A stretch of 64,000 bases of DNA from NCBI GenBank assembly GCA_903994635.1, contig CAJEXQ010000008.1, positions 1 through 64,000 on the forward strand, in the 5' to 3' direction. Source of the stretch: an uncultured Chlorobiaceae bacterium (GTDB taxonomy: Bacteria > Bacteroidota > Chlorobiia > Chlorobiales > Chlorobiaceae). The notes beneath the pieces were generated by a model. The model did no database searches. It saw nothing but the letters and a program-made list of their open reading frames with translations, and was not told where the DNA came from. The position numbers were made by a program, and so were the translations under genes. Below are positions 19,049 through 28,706 of the stretch, one piece after another; positions within the stretch are counted from its first letter, which is position 1, and each line of letters starts with the position of its first letter.

Positions 19049-19562
19049 GGAGCTTTTCGCGGATTTTGGCGGTTTTTTGCCGGGATGCGTCGGCAAGTTT
19101 TTTACGGGATTCAAGCAAGGCTGTCATTAGCGCTTCATCAGAGAGTGCAAGAATCTGGACGGCAAGCAGGGCGGCATTCCGGGCATTGTCAATCCCGACG
19201 GTCGCCACTGGAATCCCGGCGGGCATCTGCACAATTGAGTAGAGCGAGTCTTGGCCGTTGAGTTTTTTGCTGAAAATCGGTACGCCGATAACCGGCAGCA
19301 CCGTCATGGCAGCCGTAACACCGGGAAGATGCGCCGCTCCACCCGCTCCGGCAATAATCACCCTGAGGCCGCGTTCAATGGCAGAAGAGGCATACTCTTC
19401 AAGGTCATGAGGCGTGCGGTGGGCTGAAATAACCGAGATCTCCGAGGCAATAGCAAATTCATCAAGCGCGACTACGGCCTCCTTCATGATGTCGAAATCA
19501 GAGTCAGAACCCATCAGGATGCCGACAACCGGCCTGTTATTGTCTGATGCTGTTAGTTTCAT
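19035..19562 (-). CDS. purE: N5-carboxyaminoimidazole ribonucleotide mutase
   Basis: PurE (class I) moves the carboxyl group to C4 of the imidazole in purine synthesis. [17 protein letters not shown] at residues ~13-29, [13 protein letters not shown] and [16 protein letters not shown] are the substrate-binding blocks, with the catalytic His in AHRTP. At 175 residues it is slightly longer than usual at the C-terminus, with a charged tail. No purK is adjacent. The REP-like element at 19598-19645 separates its start region from hemN. Confidence 0.95.
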   Translation of the reverse strand: MKLTASDNNRPVVGILMGSDSDFDIMKEAVVALDEFAIASEISVISAHRTPHDLEEYASSAIERGLRVIIAGAGGAAHLPGVTAAMTVLPVIGVPIFSKKLNGQDSLYSIVQMPAGIPVATVGIDNARNAALLAVQILALSDEALMTALLESRKKLADASRQKTAKIREKLHAKS

Positions 19563-19597
19563 GTAAAGAAAATGTCAATAAACGAATTGATCAAAAA

Positions 19598-19645
19598 AGC
19601 CCCGCAGTGGCGAAATACCGGTAGCCCAGGGTGCAAGCCTTGGGG
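19598..19645. repeat. REP-like palindromic element, degenerate copy
   Basis: Contains AGCCCCGCAGTGGCG followed ten bases later by AGCCCAGGGTGCAAGCCTTG. This is a decayed form of a two-palindrome unit, AGCCCCGAAGGGGCG plus a second stem with a TGCAA-type loop, of a kind I have seen scattered between genes in Bacteroidetes and Chlorobi. A cleaner copy in reverse orientation lies at 23634-23681. Confidence 0.55.
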
Positions 19646-19763
19646 TTGGGGCGCAACGATTTCATGCGGGATGTGAGCATAACGATTTAAGAAATTCCCG
19701 AGTTTTATGTATTTTCCCGAGAACCAATTTAAAAAAATAATCCTTGTTGAGGAAAAGATAACA

Positions 19764-21182
19764 ATGGCAACCAATCTCGCAGTAAAGTACAGCAATCCCG
19801 GCCCCCGTTATACCAGTTATCCCACCATTCCCTCATGGAGCACCGACGGTGTTACCCAGGAAGAGTGGAAAGAGGCGATGGTAAAAGGTTTTAACGACAG
19901 CAATAATACGACCGGAATCAGCCTGTATATCCATATTCCCTACTGTGAGAACCACTGTTACTTCTGCGGTTGTAACGCTCACCGTACCCAGGATCACTCT
20001 TACGAGACACCCTATATTGATGCGCTGCTCAAAGAGTGGCAGATGTACATCGATGTTTTCCCCGGCAGGCTCAACGTCAAGGAACTGCACATCGGCGGCG
20101 GCACACCAACCTTCTTCAGTCCTGAAAACCTTATCAGGCTCATAGATGGTATCTGCAAGCATGTCAACAAGATGGACAACTACATGTTCAGCTTTGAGAC
20201 CAATCCCAAGTCAACCTCAAAGGAGCACCTCGAAGCGCTTTACAGTGTCGGTTTCCGCCGCATGAGTTTTGGAATACAGGATTTCGACCCCATTGTGCAG
20301 CAGGAGATCAACCGACTCCAGTCATTCGAACTGGTCAAGGAAAAGGTTGACCTGGCGCGCGAAATCGGCTTTACCTCAATCAACTTTGACCTTGTCTACG
20401 GCCTGCCCAAGCAGACGATGGCCACCATTACCGACACCATCCAGAAGGTGATGGAGCTGAAACCCGATCGGCTTGCTTTTTATGCCTACGGTCATAATCC
20501 TCACATGTACGAAGGACAGCGGAAGTTCAAGGAAGAGGATCTGCCTGTCGGCGATGCGAAACAGGAACTCTACGACAAGGGAAGCGCGATGCTTGAATCC
20601 ATCGGCTATCATGAAATCGGCATGGACCATTTTGCCATTGAAGGTGATGCCCTCTACATCGCAGCCAAAAACGGCACCCTGCACCGCAACTTCATGGGCT
20701 ATACGGAAAATACCACCCAGATGATGCTGGCGATCGGCTCATCCTCCATCAGCGATACCTGGTACGCATTTGCCCAGAATGAACGTGATGATATTGACTA
20801 TATCAGGGTTGTCAACGAAGGGCGCTTTCCGCTTCATCGCGGTCACCTCTTGACTGATGAAGATCTGGTGCTGCGCCGTCACATCCTCAACCTGATGTGC
20901 AAGCAGGAGACTTCATGGGCAGACCCGAAGCTCTACACCGAAGAGCTTGATATTGCCCTCTATCGTCTTGAAGACATGGAGAATGATGGTATTGTTGTTC
21001 TGGGCGACAAAAGCGTTCGCGTAACCGAAGCTGGCATTCCGTTCCTCCGGAATATCTGTATGGCCTTCGACGCAAGGCTCTGGAGTTCCGACAGCCTTTC
21101 AAAGGCATACAACGTTTCGCGCGATATCCAGAAGAGCTATATCGAGAAAGCCCGCCTCGCAAAGGCGCTAAAGAGTAACTGA
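19764..21182 (+). CDS. hemN: Oxygen-independent coproporphyrinogen III oxidase
   Basis: HemN is a radical-SAM enzyme that makes protoporphyrinogen without oxygen, a step needed for haem and bacteriochlorophyll in anaerobes. Cys61, Cys65 and Cys68 in [11 protein letters not shown] hold the iron-sulfur cluster (with the extra Cys70 typical of true HemN). [13 protein letters not shown] is the SAM-binding Gly-rich block, and [11 protein letters not shown] the conserved N-terminus, which fixes ATG 19764 over an upstream in-frame ATG at 19707. GAGGAAAAG lies ~10 bases upstream. A strong terminator follows. Confidence 0.95.
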   Translation: MATNLAVKYSNPGPRYTSYPTIPSWSTDGVTQEEWKEAMVKGFNDSNNTTGISLYIHIPYCENHCYFCGCNAHRTQDHSYETPYIDALLKEWQMYIDVFPGRLNVKELHIGGGTPTFFSPENLIRLIDGICKHVNKMDNYMFSFETNPKSTSKEHLEALYSVGFRRMSFGIQDFDPIVQQEINRLQSFELVKEKVDLAREIGFTSINFDLVYGLPKQTMATITDTIQKVMELKPDRLAFYAYGHNPHMYEGQRKFKEEDLPVGDAKQELYDKGSAMLESIGYHEIGMDHFAIEGDALYIAAKNGTLHRNFMGYTENTTQMMLAIGSSSISDTWYAFAQNERDDIDYIRVVNEGRFPLHRGHLLTDEDLVLRRHILNLMCKQETSWADPKLYTEELDIALYRLEDMENDGIVVLGDKSVRVTEAGIPFLRNICMAFDARLWSSDSLSKAYNVSRDIQKSYIEKARLAKALKSN

Positions 21183-21201
21183 CTTGGGCTCTTCAATTAT
21201 A

Positions 21202-21228
21202 AAGGGTGATCTTGGTCGCCCTTTTTTT
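21202..21228 (+). terminator. Rho-independent terminator after hemN
   Basis: AAGGGTGA (21202-21209) pairs with TCGCCCTT (21216-21223) with one GU pair and a six-base loop; a run of T follows to 21228. It lies 19 bases after the hemN stop and just before the next gene's start. Confidence 0.8.
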
Positions 21229-21239
21229 ATGTCCATGCT

Positions 21240-22373
21240 ATGACAAAAAAGATCAAAATAGGGTTTATCGGAAGCGGCTGGTCGAGAATTGCTCAGGCCC
21301 CGGCCTTTTCGCTGATGGAGGATGTGGAGCTTGCAGCCGTGGCAAGCCCCACCGAGTTGCATCGCCAGAAGTTCATGAAGATGTTTGATATCAGCGATGG
21401 CTTCGCCGACTGGCGCGACATGCTGCAGCGCGACCTTGACCTGGTCTGCGTCACCACGCCGACCTACCTGCACAGGGAGATGGTGATCGGAGTGCTCCAG
21501 AGCGGCAAAAGTGTGCTCTGCGAAAAACCCTTTGCGCTCAATTTTTCGGACGCTGCCGACATGGTGGACGTTGCCTCTACAGCTCCCGGTTTTGCGCTCA
21601 TCGACCATCAGCTCCGGTTTCATCCAGCAGTTCGCAGCATGAAACAGATGATTGAGAGTGGTGAGATTGGCAAAGTGTACGAAGTGCGTGCCGTTGTGAA
21701 CCTTGCTTCCCGCAACCGCCCCGACATGCCCTGGTCATGGTGGTGTGATGCTGAAAAAGGGGGAGGAGCCCTTGGCGCCATAGGCTCCCATCTGATTGAC
21801 ATGAACCGATTCCTCGTTGGCGAAATTTCAAGGGTCTCGTGTAACCTCGCAACAAGTATTCCCTTTCTGCCCGACAAGTTGGGGAAGCCACGGCGTGTTA
21901 CCTCGGATGACCACTTTGCCATGATGATGAAGTTTGGCCCCTCATCGGTTGCCCTCGGCAGCTCTTCCTTGATGCACGTCACTACCGTTGGTGCATACAC
22001 CTGGTTTTCGTTTGAAGTGGTCGGCAGTCTTAAAACCATCAGGCTCGACGGGGCAGGACGGTTGTGGGAAGTTAACAACGATAACGCCAACGGGGGTCGC
22101 AGCCTTATTGATGCACCCCGCTGGAAGCTGGTTGAACCGATGCTGGCATGGGATGAACTGGTTTTGCAGGAAAAAATCAGACAGTCTTCTCTCGCCGTTC
22201 ATGGTATTTTCGCCGTCGGCTTTGCCTTTCTTGCCCATCGCATTGTGAAGGCGCTCAAGAACCAGGAGAAGAGGCTGCATGATGCCGCAGGTTTTTCGGA
22301 TGGCCTTATGATTCAGAAAGTCATTCAGGCCGCCCGAAAATCCGACAAGCTTCAACGCTGGATCAAAATTTGA
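21240..22373 (+). CDS. Gfo/Idh/MocA family NAD(P)-dependent oxidoreductase
   Basis: The N-terminus is a Rossmann fold ([18 protein letters not shown]), followed by [18 protein letters not shown] and [10 protein letters not shown] (residues ~90-105), whose EKP Lys is the family's catalytic residue. [19 protein letters not shown] near 180 has the second-domain His. These enzymes oxidise or reduce sugars, inositols, or bilins such as biliverdin; the substrate here is unknown. At 377 residues it is full length. It has its own position between a terminator and a gene-poor gap. Confidence 0.85.
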   Translation: MTKKIKIGFIGSGWSRIAQAPAFSLMEDVELAAVASPTELHRQKFMKMFDISDGFADWRDMLQRDLDLVCVTTPTYLHREMVIGVLQSGKSVLCEKPFALNFSDAADMVDVASTAPGFALIDHQLRFHPAVRSMKQMIESGEIGKVYEVRAVVNLASRNRPDMPWSWWCDAEKGGGALGAIGSHLIDMNRFLVGEISRVSCNLATSIPFLPDKLGKPRRVTSDDHFAMMMKFGPSSVALGSSSLMHVTTVGAYTWFSFEVVGSLKTIRLDGAGRLWEVNNDNANGGRSLIDAPRWKLVEPMLAWDELVLQEKIRQSSLAVHGIFAVGFAFLAHRIVKALKNQEKRLHDAAGFSDGLMIQKVIQAARKSDKLQRWIKI

Positions 22374-22594
22374 CATCCTGCGGGCTTGTGCTGCACAATA
22401 CCCGGTGCGCTAAACTTTACTGAAGGGTTGTACAACACCGGGCGGCGCGGGAGGGGAATCAGAAAGAGTGGTCTGCCAGTCGTTATATGTACTTGGTAAA
22501 AAGTCACTCCGAAATTCCGCATTGAGCGTTGCCTGAATCATGAGTGCCTTGGCTATTTTATTACGGAATAAATTACTATGGAGCGCTTACCGAT

Positions 22595-22861
22595 TTAATC
22601 GATTGGCCGTATTACTGAAACGATACCCCTGACTTGGTTAATGCCATACCCTGTTGCCGAGTCTTTTGGGTATTTCTCTTTCAACTTCTCTTTGACTTCT
22701 GCAGTAATATTGTCATTGTTGCCGTGGCAGAGCAAGCACTCCTTGGCCGTTTTCAGGCCTTTGGCATATCTAAAGTATTGCTTTTTATTGACTATCACAA
22801 TTTCACCTTTTTCCATGATGGCATCCGTGTTGGCTGCCAACTCTTTTTCAAAGATTTTAAT
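22595..22861 (-). pseudogene. 5'-truncated c-type haem protein (DUF3365-like)
   Basis: Reading the minus strand gives KGLKTAKECLLCHGN, a CxxCH haem site, followed by KEKLKEKYPKDSATGYGINQVRGIVSV. The spacing and the 'YP-D-ATGY--G--RG--SV' ending fit the DUF3365/Tll0287-like haem-binding sensor domain. There is no signal peptide or start: in-frame coding begins right at the alkD stop codon (22863) with a stop four codons further upstream. The front of the gene, including its export signal, has been lost at a junction with alkD, so a haem could not be attached in the periplasm. Confidence 0.6.
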
Positions 22862-22862
22862 C

Positions 22863-23579
22863 TCAAACTACCATCAGCCCCTTGAGATAAAGCAGCCGCC
22901 TCTCATCCGGTAGCCGTTCAATGGCATAACGAAGCATCACCCTTGGCATCTGGCGATAATGGAGTCGCAGAAATGACTCGAGAGTTGGCAGGTCACGCTT
23001 GCCAACCTCGCGAAGCATCCAGCCAGTCGCCTTGTGAAGGAGTTCCTGTGGGTCATCAAGCAGAAGCTCTGCAAGCGCAAGAGTATCGTCAAACTCACCG
23101 TTCCGGATAAAATGAAAAGTGGCGGTAATGGCTATCCGTCGCTCCCATAAACTCTTGGAAGCAGCAAGCTGGTACAGCAGAGTTCGGTCACGCAAGCGCA
23201 AAAAAGCGCCAACAAGATACTGCGCTGAAATATCCACAAGATCCCAGTTGTTGATATAACGGGTATGCGCCAAATAGATCTCATGGATGTGCTGACGGGC
23301 AGCCTCATTACCCTTCGCAAAACGACGCATGAGCAGCAGAAGTGCAAGCAGGCGATCCTCATGAAAAGCGGACTCGAGCAGGCGGATAACCTCTGGTAAT
23401 GGAGTGCCATCAAGCGAAGGAACCATTTTTCTCAACACCGGCACCCGAATGCCACGAAAAAGGTCACCTTCAGCATACTCACCGGGGCCGGTCTTGAAAT
23501 ATCTCTGCGCAAAAAGCGCCGCCTCGGAATTTGAGAGCGCTTCAAGATTTTTGATAATCGCGGATGCTGTAACACCCAT
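22863..23579 (-). CDS. DNA alkylation repair protein, AlkD-like HEAT repeat
   Basis: AlkD-type glycosylases remove alkylated bases using a solenoid of HEAT-like helices. This 238-residue protein shows RGIRVPVLRKMV, TRYINNWDLVDISAQYLVG (around 105-125), SLWERRIAITATFHFIRNG and LLHKATGWMLREVGKRD, all strongly conserved in the family; the Trp and Asp of NNWDLVD line the DNA-binding groove. PRVMLRYAIERL closes the fold. Its stop lies at the junction with the truncated cytochrome relic. Confidence 0.85.
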   Translation of the reverse strand: MGVTASAIIKNLEALSNSEAALFAQRYFKTGPGEYAEGDLFRGIRVPVLRKMVPSLDGTPLPEVIRLLESAFHEDRLLALLLLMRRFAKGNEAARQHIHEIYLAHTRYINNWDLVDISAQYLVGAFLRLRDRTLLYQLAASKSLWERRIAITATFHFIRNGEFDDTLALAELLLDDPQELLHKATGWMLREVGKRDLPTLESFLRLHYRQMPRVMLRYAIERLPDERRLLYLKGLMVV

Positions 23580-23633
23580 GATATTTTGATTTTGAAATTA
23601 TTGGATGTCGATATTTTTCGCATTTCCTTGGCG

Positions 23634-23681
23634 GCAGGGCTTGCGCCCTGCGCTGGCAGCTTGCGCCCCTTCGGGGCTATA
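23634..23681. repeat. REP-like palindromic element, intact copy
   Basis: Two perfect stems sit side by side: GCAGGGC-TTGC-GCCCTGC (23634-23651) and GCCCC-TTC-GGGGC (23665-23677). Read on the minus strand the order is AGCCCCGAAGGGGCG, then GCAGGGCGCAAGCCCTGC, the same plan as the degenerate element at 19598-19645. It fills the gap between uup and alkD and might act as a processing or termination stem for uup mRNA. Confidence 0.65.
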
Positions 23682-23687
23682 ACGGTC

Positions 23688-25577
23688 TCAGGCTTGCTCG
23701 GCCAGTTTGCTCCATCGGGCCATTTCATTTTCGAGTTGCTGCTGGAGACCATGAAGTTCAGAACCAAGCTTCTGCTGCAACTCAAAATCAGCTCCAGTGG
23801 AGGCAAGCTGCGCTGCTATATCCGACTGGCGACTCTCTGCCACTTGAATTGAGCGTTCAAGCTGCTCAAGCTCACGCTTCTCCTTGCTGGAGAGCTTGAT
23901 CTGCTTTGGCGAAGAGGTCACCACTGGTTTCGGTGCTTCGGCCACTTTTTTTGCCGGTTTCTGCTCCACCTTTCCTTCCGATGCTTTAAGCTCAAGGTAG
24001 AGCGTGTAGTTACCGGGATAGCGACGAATGGTGCCATTATCCTCAAAAGCAAAAATATACTCAACCGTGCGGTCAAGAAAATAGCGGTCGTGGCTCACCA
24101 CCAAAAGGCAACCTTGATAGGTGTCGAGATAATCCTCCAGCACCCTCAGTGTCGGAATATCGAGATCGTTGGTCGGCTCATCAAGCAGAAGCACGTTGGG
24201 CGAACCGATAAGCTGCCGCAAGAGGTAGAGGCGCCGCCGTTCACCACCGGAAAGTGTACGCACGTAACTGTACTGGGTGGAGGGGGCAAAGAGAAATCGC
24301 TCAAGCATTTTTGAGGCAGAGACAACCGAGCCATCCTTTGTGGTAATCTGTTCAGCCTCTGCCTGGATGCACTCAATCACCCGCTTGTCATCGTCAAGCC
24401 CCCTGCTCTGCTGATCGTAGTAGCCGATTTTGACGGTTTTACCCATATCGATATGGCCACTGTCAGGGGTCACGCGCCCGGTAATCATCTCAAACAGGGT
24501 GGTTTTTCCCGAGCCATTCGGTCCGATAATACCAATGCGATCTCCTTTCTGCAGGTGATATTCAAAGTCGCGAAGCAGCACCTTGTCGCCATAGGATTTC
24601 GAAACTTTATGAAACTCTACGATTTTATCCCCAAGACGCCCGGCGCCAAGTCCGATGTCAAGCTCCTTCGTCTTCTCTTTTTTTGGCGCATAAACCAGAC
24701 TCTCGGCCCTGAGCATACGGGCTTTCTGTTTGGTGGTTCGTGCCTTGCAGCCACCCCTCATCCAGTCAAGCTCTTGACGCACAAGAGCCTGGCGCTTGCG
24801 GTCATCCCGTACCGCCTGCTCCTCCTGCTCGGCCTTCTGCTGCAAGTAGCTTGAATATCCCCCGGCATAGGTGACTGCCGTCCGTCCGTCCATCTCAATC
24901 ATTCGCGTCGCCACACGGTCAAGAAAATATCGGTCATGGGTAATGAGGAGCACAGCACCCTGATAGCGCCTGATGTAATTCTCCAGCCACTCAACACTGT
25001 CGGCATCAAGATGGTTGGTCGGCTCATCAAGAATGAGCCCGTCGCTCGGCACCACAAGCGCATGAGCCAAAGCAACCCGCTTGCGCTGACCACCGGAGAG
25101 CGTACCCATGATGGCCGTCAAATCGTAAAGACCGAGCTTGCCAAGCACCATTTTGGCATTCGACTCAAGCTCCCAGGCACCAGTCACATCAAGCTCATGC
25201 GCAAGCCTGCTCATCCGTTCCAGTAACGAAGGGTCATCGCTGTGCTTCGTCTCAAGCTCCTTGCATACCAGCTCATACTCATAGATAAGATCCATCACCT
25301 TGCCGCTCGACTTCAGAATAGCCTGAAGCACGGTATCCTCTGGATTATATGGCGAATCCTGCGGCAGATAGGCAATCCGTTTCTGGTTTGCCACCATCAC
25401 CTTCCCCTTGTCGGGGGTCTCAACACCGGCAAGAATTTTCAGCAGTGTACTTTTGCCGCTCCCGTTTGCTCCGATAATACCAATCTTGTCGCGATCATCA
25501 ATGCCGAACGAAACATTCTCGAACAGATGCTTCAGACCATATTTTTTCTGTAAACCCTCAACCGTTAAAAGCACCAT
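23688..25577 (-). CDS. uup: ABC-F family ATPase, Uup-like
   Basis: Two ABC cassettes lie in one chain without membrane helices: Walker A IGANGSGKST (~37) and IGPNGSGKTT (~345), signatures TLSGGQRKRVA and [11 protein letters not shown], Walker B LILDEPTNHLD and LLLDEPTNDLD. Between them is the ~80-residue Lys/Arg/Glu-rich linker of ABC-F proteins. After the second cassette comes a linker and a coiled coil (~560-629, KEKRELEQLERSIQ), the mark of Uup, which binds branched DNA and ribosomes. ABC-F proteins act on ribosomes as translation factors; Uup loss raises transposon excision in E. coli. Confidence 0.88.
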   Translation of the reverse strand: MVLLTVEGLQKKYGLKHLFENVSFGIDDRDKIGIIGANGSGKSTLLKILAGVETPDKGKVMVANQKRIAYLPQDSPYNPEDTVLQAILKSSGKVMDLIYEYELVCKELETKHSDDPSLLERMSRLAHELDVTGAWELESNAKMVLGKLGLYDLTAIMGTLSGGQRKRVALAHALVVPSDGLILDEPTNHLDADSVEWLENYIRRYQGAVLLITHDRYFLDRVATRMIEMDGRTAVTYAGGYSSYLQQKAEQEEQAVRDDRKRQALVRQELDWMRGGCKARTTKQKARMLRAESLVYAPKKEKTKELDIGLGAGRLGDKIVEFHKVSKSYGDKVLLRDFEYHLQKGDRIGIIGPNGSGKTTLFEMITGRVTPDSGHIDMGKTVKIGYYDQQSRGLDDDKRVIECIQAEAEQITTKDGSVVSASKMLERFLFAPSTQYSYVRTLSGGERRRLYLLRQLIGSPNVLLLDEPTNDLDIPTLRVLEDYLDTYQGCLLVVSHDRYFLDRTVEYIFAFEDNGTIRRYPGNYTLYLELKASEGKVEQKPAKKVAEAPKPVVTSSPKQIKLSSKEKRELEQLERSIQVAESRQSDIAAQLASTGADFELQQKLGSELHGLQQQLENEMARWSKLAEQA

Positions 25578-25597
25578 ACCTCTTCACCATTCCTTAC

Positions 25598-25639
25598 GTT
25601 ATATTCCACTCATGACCGTGCGAAAGAGGGGAATATAAC
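25598..25639. promoter_or_regulatory. Inverted repeat in the uup leader / divergent promoter region
   Basis: GTTATATTCC (25598-25607) and GGAATATAAC (25630-25639) are perfect 10-base arms with a 22-base spacer. The first arm begins 20 bases upstream of the uup ATG, in the region that also serves the divergent gene at 25784. It could be an operator or a leader RNA stem. Confidence 0.4.
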
Positions 25640-25783
25640 TATTACGTTCAGTTTTGCAGCCATCTTGCAGAGTGCTTTTCACTCTCCGTTTTTCAATTCT
25701 CCTTTTTTTTTATAAACTATGCACATTAAAGGAACCAGAATGCCGGGTTCTCCGCCGAAACAGATAAAATAACTGAATCACAG

Positions 25784-26338
25784 ATGAGTGAATTGGATGA
25801 GTTGCTTGTATGGAGTAAGGCGTCCGTGCCTGAAGTAGTGCGACAGTTGCAGCCACAGCAACAACAGGAGGCGCTCTCCTGGGCAAAAAACCTTGTTGAC
25901 CAGGAAATTGAAGGGCTTGACGACCTCTACAATGCCATAGGCATGATCGTCAAATACATTCCCAATTTCATGGTTATACCGCTCATGGTCGAACACATCC
26001 GCCCCCGGATTGCCGCCCAGGTGTGCATCAAAATGGGAATCGATCAGTCGACTGGATACGCCAACGACCTTCCTATGGAATATTTCAGCAAGGTTTCAAG
26101 CCATCTTGACGAGAAGATGATGGCTCAGATTCTCACAAAAATGAAACGGAATCAGGTCGAAAAGTTCATAACAATGATACTTAAAGAGGATCCGACACGC
26201 ATGCTTAACATCGCTGGCCACCTTGAACGCCCTGTTCTTGAGATTATGGCCAAGTATGTGGTGTTTCCTGATGATGAGAGCGGGCTTGCCGTGAGCCCTC
26301 ATAAAGCGGTTATCGACAAAATCCGATCGATGCAGTAA
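25784..26338 (+). CDS. Uncharacterised 184-residue helical protein
   Basis: No family name is recognised with confidence. The protein appears entirely helical, without membrane segments or a signal peptide, and rich in Met/Ile/Lys (EKMMAQILTKMKRNQVEKF, LERPVLEIMAKYV). The repeated 'helix, turn, helix' texture resembles superhelical domains such as the MgtE N-terminal domain, but this is only a resemblance. It has clean coding statistics and ATG start and lies between uup (divergent) and csmE (162 bases downstream), so it is probably a conserved green-sulfur-bacterial gene. Confidence 0.55.
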   Translation: MSELDELLVWSKASVPEVVRQLQPQQQQEALSWAKNLVDQEIEGLDDLYNAIGMIVKYIPNFMVIPLMVEHIRPRIAAQVCIKMGIDQSTGYANDLPMEYFSKVSSHLDEKMMAQILTKMKRNQVEKFITMILKEDPTRMLNIAGHLERPVLEIMAKYVVFPDDESGLAVSPHKAVIDKIRSMQ

Positions 26339-26500
26339 AGTACAGAACGATTTGAATCTCTATGGGATATTAGAATTGATGATAAAATAAACCGCAGCGC
26401 TGCATCGTCGCCGTTTATTCAATAAATAATATTTTTTTTTGACCGGTAGTTTTATTAAACTTACCCGCGGATTGATTTAATAACTTAAAAGCGGGCTATC

Positions 26501-26752
26501 ATGGCTGATTTATCAGGGGTTTTTACGAACGGAGCCGCAGCCTACGGAAGGCTGTTGGAGGTTTTTATTGATGGGCACTGGTGGGTCGTTGGTGACGCTC
26601 TGGAGAATGTGGGCAAGTGCACCAAAAGACTTGGGGCAAATGCCTATCCGCAACTTTATGGCGGAACGTCAACTGGTTTCAGAGGTGCATCTCCGAAAGT
26701 TGCGGGTTATGCAAAACCCACCAAGGAAGTTGAGCAGCGATTCAGGGACTAA
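26501..26752 (+). CDS. csmE: Chlorosome envelope protein, CsmA/CsmE family
   Basis: Chlorosomes are the antenna bodies of green bacteria; CsmA forms their baseplate and binds bacteriochlorophyll a, and CsmE is a close paralogue. The 83-residue product matches the CsmA plan: SGVFTNGAAAYGRLLEV, then IDGHWWVVGDALENVGK with His26 at the pigment-binding position (His25 in CsmA by memory), NAYPQLYGGTS, and the C-terminal part RGASPKVAGYAKPTKEVE that CsmA and CsmE lose in processing. Trp-Trp after the His and PQLYGG favour CsmE over CsmA. It stands alone, followed by a terminator; no other csm gene is here. Confidence 0.85.
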   Translation: MADLSGVFTNGAAAYGRLLEVFIDGHWWVVGDALENVGKCTKRLGANAYPQLYGGTSTGFRGASPKVAGYAKPTKEVEQRFRD

Positions 26753-26798
26753 GATTAACCGGTGGGATGTGTTACTTCGATTGTGAGCAAGTTTAAAG

Positions 26799-26823
26799 AA
26801 CGAGGTGCGTAGCCTCGTTTTTT
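26799..26823 (+). terminator. Rho-independent terminator after csmE
   Basis: AACGAGG (26799-26805) pairs with CCTCGTT (26813-26819) over a seven-base loop, followed by a T run to 26823. It separates csmE from lptB and suits a highly expressed monocistronic structural gene. Confidence 0.8.
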
Positions 26824-26875
26824 ATTGTCCATTCGTGAATAGCCCTCAGCACAACGACACCTTTTCAGCATCAGC

Positions 26876-27610
26876 ATGAAAGCAACACTGAGCTGCAACA
26901 AGCTAAAGAAGATCTATAACAAGCGCGAAGTTGTCAAAAGCTCATCCATTGAGGTGAAGCAGGGCGAGATTGTGGGGCTACTTGGCCCGAACGGAGCAGG
27001 GAAAACCACAACATTCTACATGATTGTTGGATTGGTGAGGCCAGACGGTGGGGAAGTCTTTCTTGATTCGACCAGCATCACCCGCAAACCAATGTACAAA
27101 CGGGCGCGTCTCGGAATAGGTTATCTCCCCCAGGAGGCCTCCGTTTTCCGAAACCTTAACGTTGAAGAAAACATTCTCGGCGTACTCGAATTTACTGCAC
27201 TCTCCAAAGCAGAGAGAAAAGAGAGAACCGATAAAATGCTCGAAGAGCTTAATATCACCCATATTCGCAAAAGCATGGGCTATGCGCTCTCCGGTGGTGA
27301 ACGTCGGCGCACGGAAATTGCAAGAGCACTGGCACTCAACCCAAAATTCATTCTGCTCGACGAACCCTTTGCCGGGGTCGACCCCATTGCTGTCGAGGAT
27401 ATTCAGCAGATTGTCGAAGGACTTGCCAGGCGCGGTATAGGTGTTCTCATTACCGACCACAACGTCCACGAGACACTGTCCATCACCAGCCATGCCTACC
27501 TGTTGTTTGACGGAAGCATCTTTATGCAAGGCACCTCAGAAGAAATTGCCGCCAACCCCGAGGTCAGAAAAATGTACCTCGGCGAAAAATTCACTCTTGA
27601 CAGGTATTAA
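26876..27610 (+). CDS. lptB: LPS export ABC transporter ATPase
   Basis: LptB powers extraction of lipopolysaccharide from the inner membrane with LptFG. The 244 residues contain Walker [21 protein letters not shown] (~33-52), the LptB-type Q-loop region [20 protein letters not shown], signature [17 protein letters not shown] and Walker [17 protein letters not shown]. The 'EASVFR' and 'FAGVDP' blocks distinguish LptB from the amino-acid LivF/LivG relatives. A methyltransferase gene follows 26 bases later, possibly cotranscribed. Confidence 0.93.
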   Translation: MKATLSCNKLKKIYNKREVVKSSSIEVKQGEIVGLLGPNGAGKTTTFYMIVGLVRPDGGEVFLDSTSITRKPMYKRARLGIGYLPQEASVFRNLNVEENILGVLEFTALSKAERKERTDKMLEELNITHIRKSMGYALSGGERRRTEIARALALNPKFILLDEPFAGVDPIAVEDIQQIVEGLARRGIGVLITDHNVHETLSITSHAYLLFDGSIFMQGTSEEIAANPEVRKMYLGEKFTLDRY

Positions 27611-27636
27611 GCTTTAACCAAACTTCCTGTTACATC

Positions 27637-28551
27637 ATGCTTCAACTGAATAAAGAGGGAAGTCGGGCACTTGAAAACCTTTGCAGATCCATGGAATTCC
27701 CTCCGCATTGGGAGAGCATGGAGGAGCTTGAAAGCAAAACCAATGACGTTGTATCACGTTTTCTTGAGGAGAGATTCAAGGTGTCGCAACAGCTCGGCGG
27801 CGGCTCTTTTTTGACGGAGCTGGCCGACAGAGCGCTGCGTACTTCAGAATCGGAGTGTATGGACGACAGCGCATTACCAGAGAGCGATAAGCTGGAAATG
27901 GTGCAGGCACTTGACCGCCAGAACAGCATGATGCATCTTTACCCCCGATATGTCGGCCTCTGTCTCTCCATCCTCGAAGAGCTGGCAATGCGTGAACAGC
28001 GACAGGTCAGCATCCTCGAACTGGCAAGCGGATCGGGAGGGCTGGCGATGGCACTGGCAGAAGAGGTAAAGCGAAAAGAGCTGCCCATCTCTGTTACCGC
28101 TTCAGATATCGTTCCAAAATTTATTGAGGAGGGCAACCGTAAGGCGGCAGAAAAAAAGCTTCCCCTCACCTTTCAACAGCTCAATGCCTTCAATCTGCCA
28201 GAATTCTCTGCCAGATCATTTGATGTCATGGTGATGTCACAGAGTATGCACCACTTCACCCCCGGTAAACTGGCCATCATCATCGCCCAGGCTGCAAAGC
28301 ATACAACAACAGCATTCGTCGGCATCGATGGCTACCGCAGCATCTTGCTTGCTGGCGGCGTTCCACTCATGGCAAGCTTGCAGGGCATCCCCTCATTTGC
28401 CCTCGATGGCTTCACCTCCGCCCGAAAATTTTACAGCGAGCTGGAGCTTGATATCATCGCAGAAATCGCAACTGGGAAAAGAAACCACACGGTTACCTCC
28501 TGCTGGCCATTAAGTATTCTTACGGTACGGTTTGATGAAACTCAGCGTTGA
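27637..28551 (+). CDS. Class I SAM-dependent methyltransferase
   Basis: After a ~115-residue helical N-terminal region comes a Rossmann methyltransferase domain: motif I ILELASGSGGLAMALAEE (~125-142), the acidic residue of TASDIVPKFIEEG and motif IV FDVMVMSQSMHHFTPGKL (~195). The domain is of the Methyltransf_11/25 type. The substrate is unknown. It is the last gene before the accessory island; the next 150 bases contain no gene. Confidence 0.75.
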   Translation: MLQLNKEGSRALENLCRSMEFPPHWESMEELESKTNDVVSRFLEERFKVSQQLGGGSFLTELADRALRTSESECMDDSALPESDKLEMVQALDRQNSMMHLYPRYVGLCLSILEELAMREQRQVSILELASGSGGLAMALAEEVKRKELPISVTASDIVPKFIEEGNRKAAEKKLPLTFQQLNAFNLPEFSARSFDVMVMSQSMHHFTPGKLAIIIAQAAKHTTTAFVGIDGYRSILLAGGVPLMASLQGIPSFALDGFTSARKFYSELELDIIAEIATGKRNHTVTSCWPLSILTVRFDETQR

Positions 28552-28706
28552 GGATTGTCTGCCATTACCAGTGAATCATCGTTCTGATTATACGGGAGAT
28601 TGACATACACAAGCAGACCTAAACCAAGCAATATCCGCATGGTGCGGGTACCGGGGTCAATGCTGCGTCCGCGTCGAATGGATTCTTTGATGGTAACGAT
28701 TATTTC

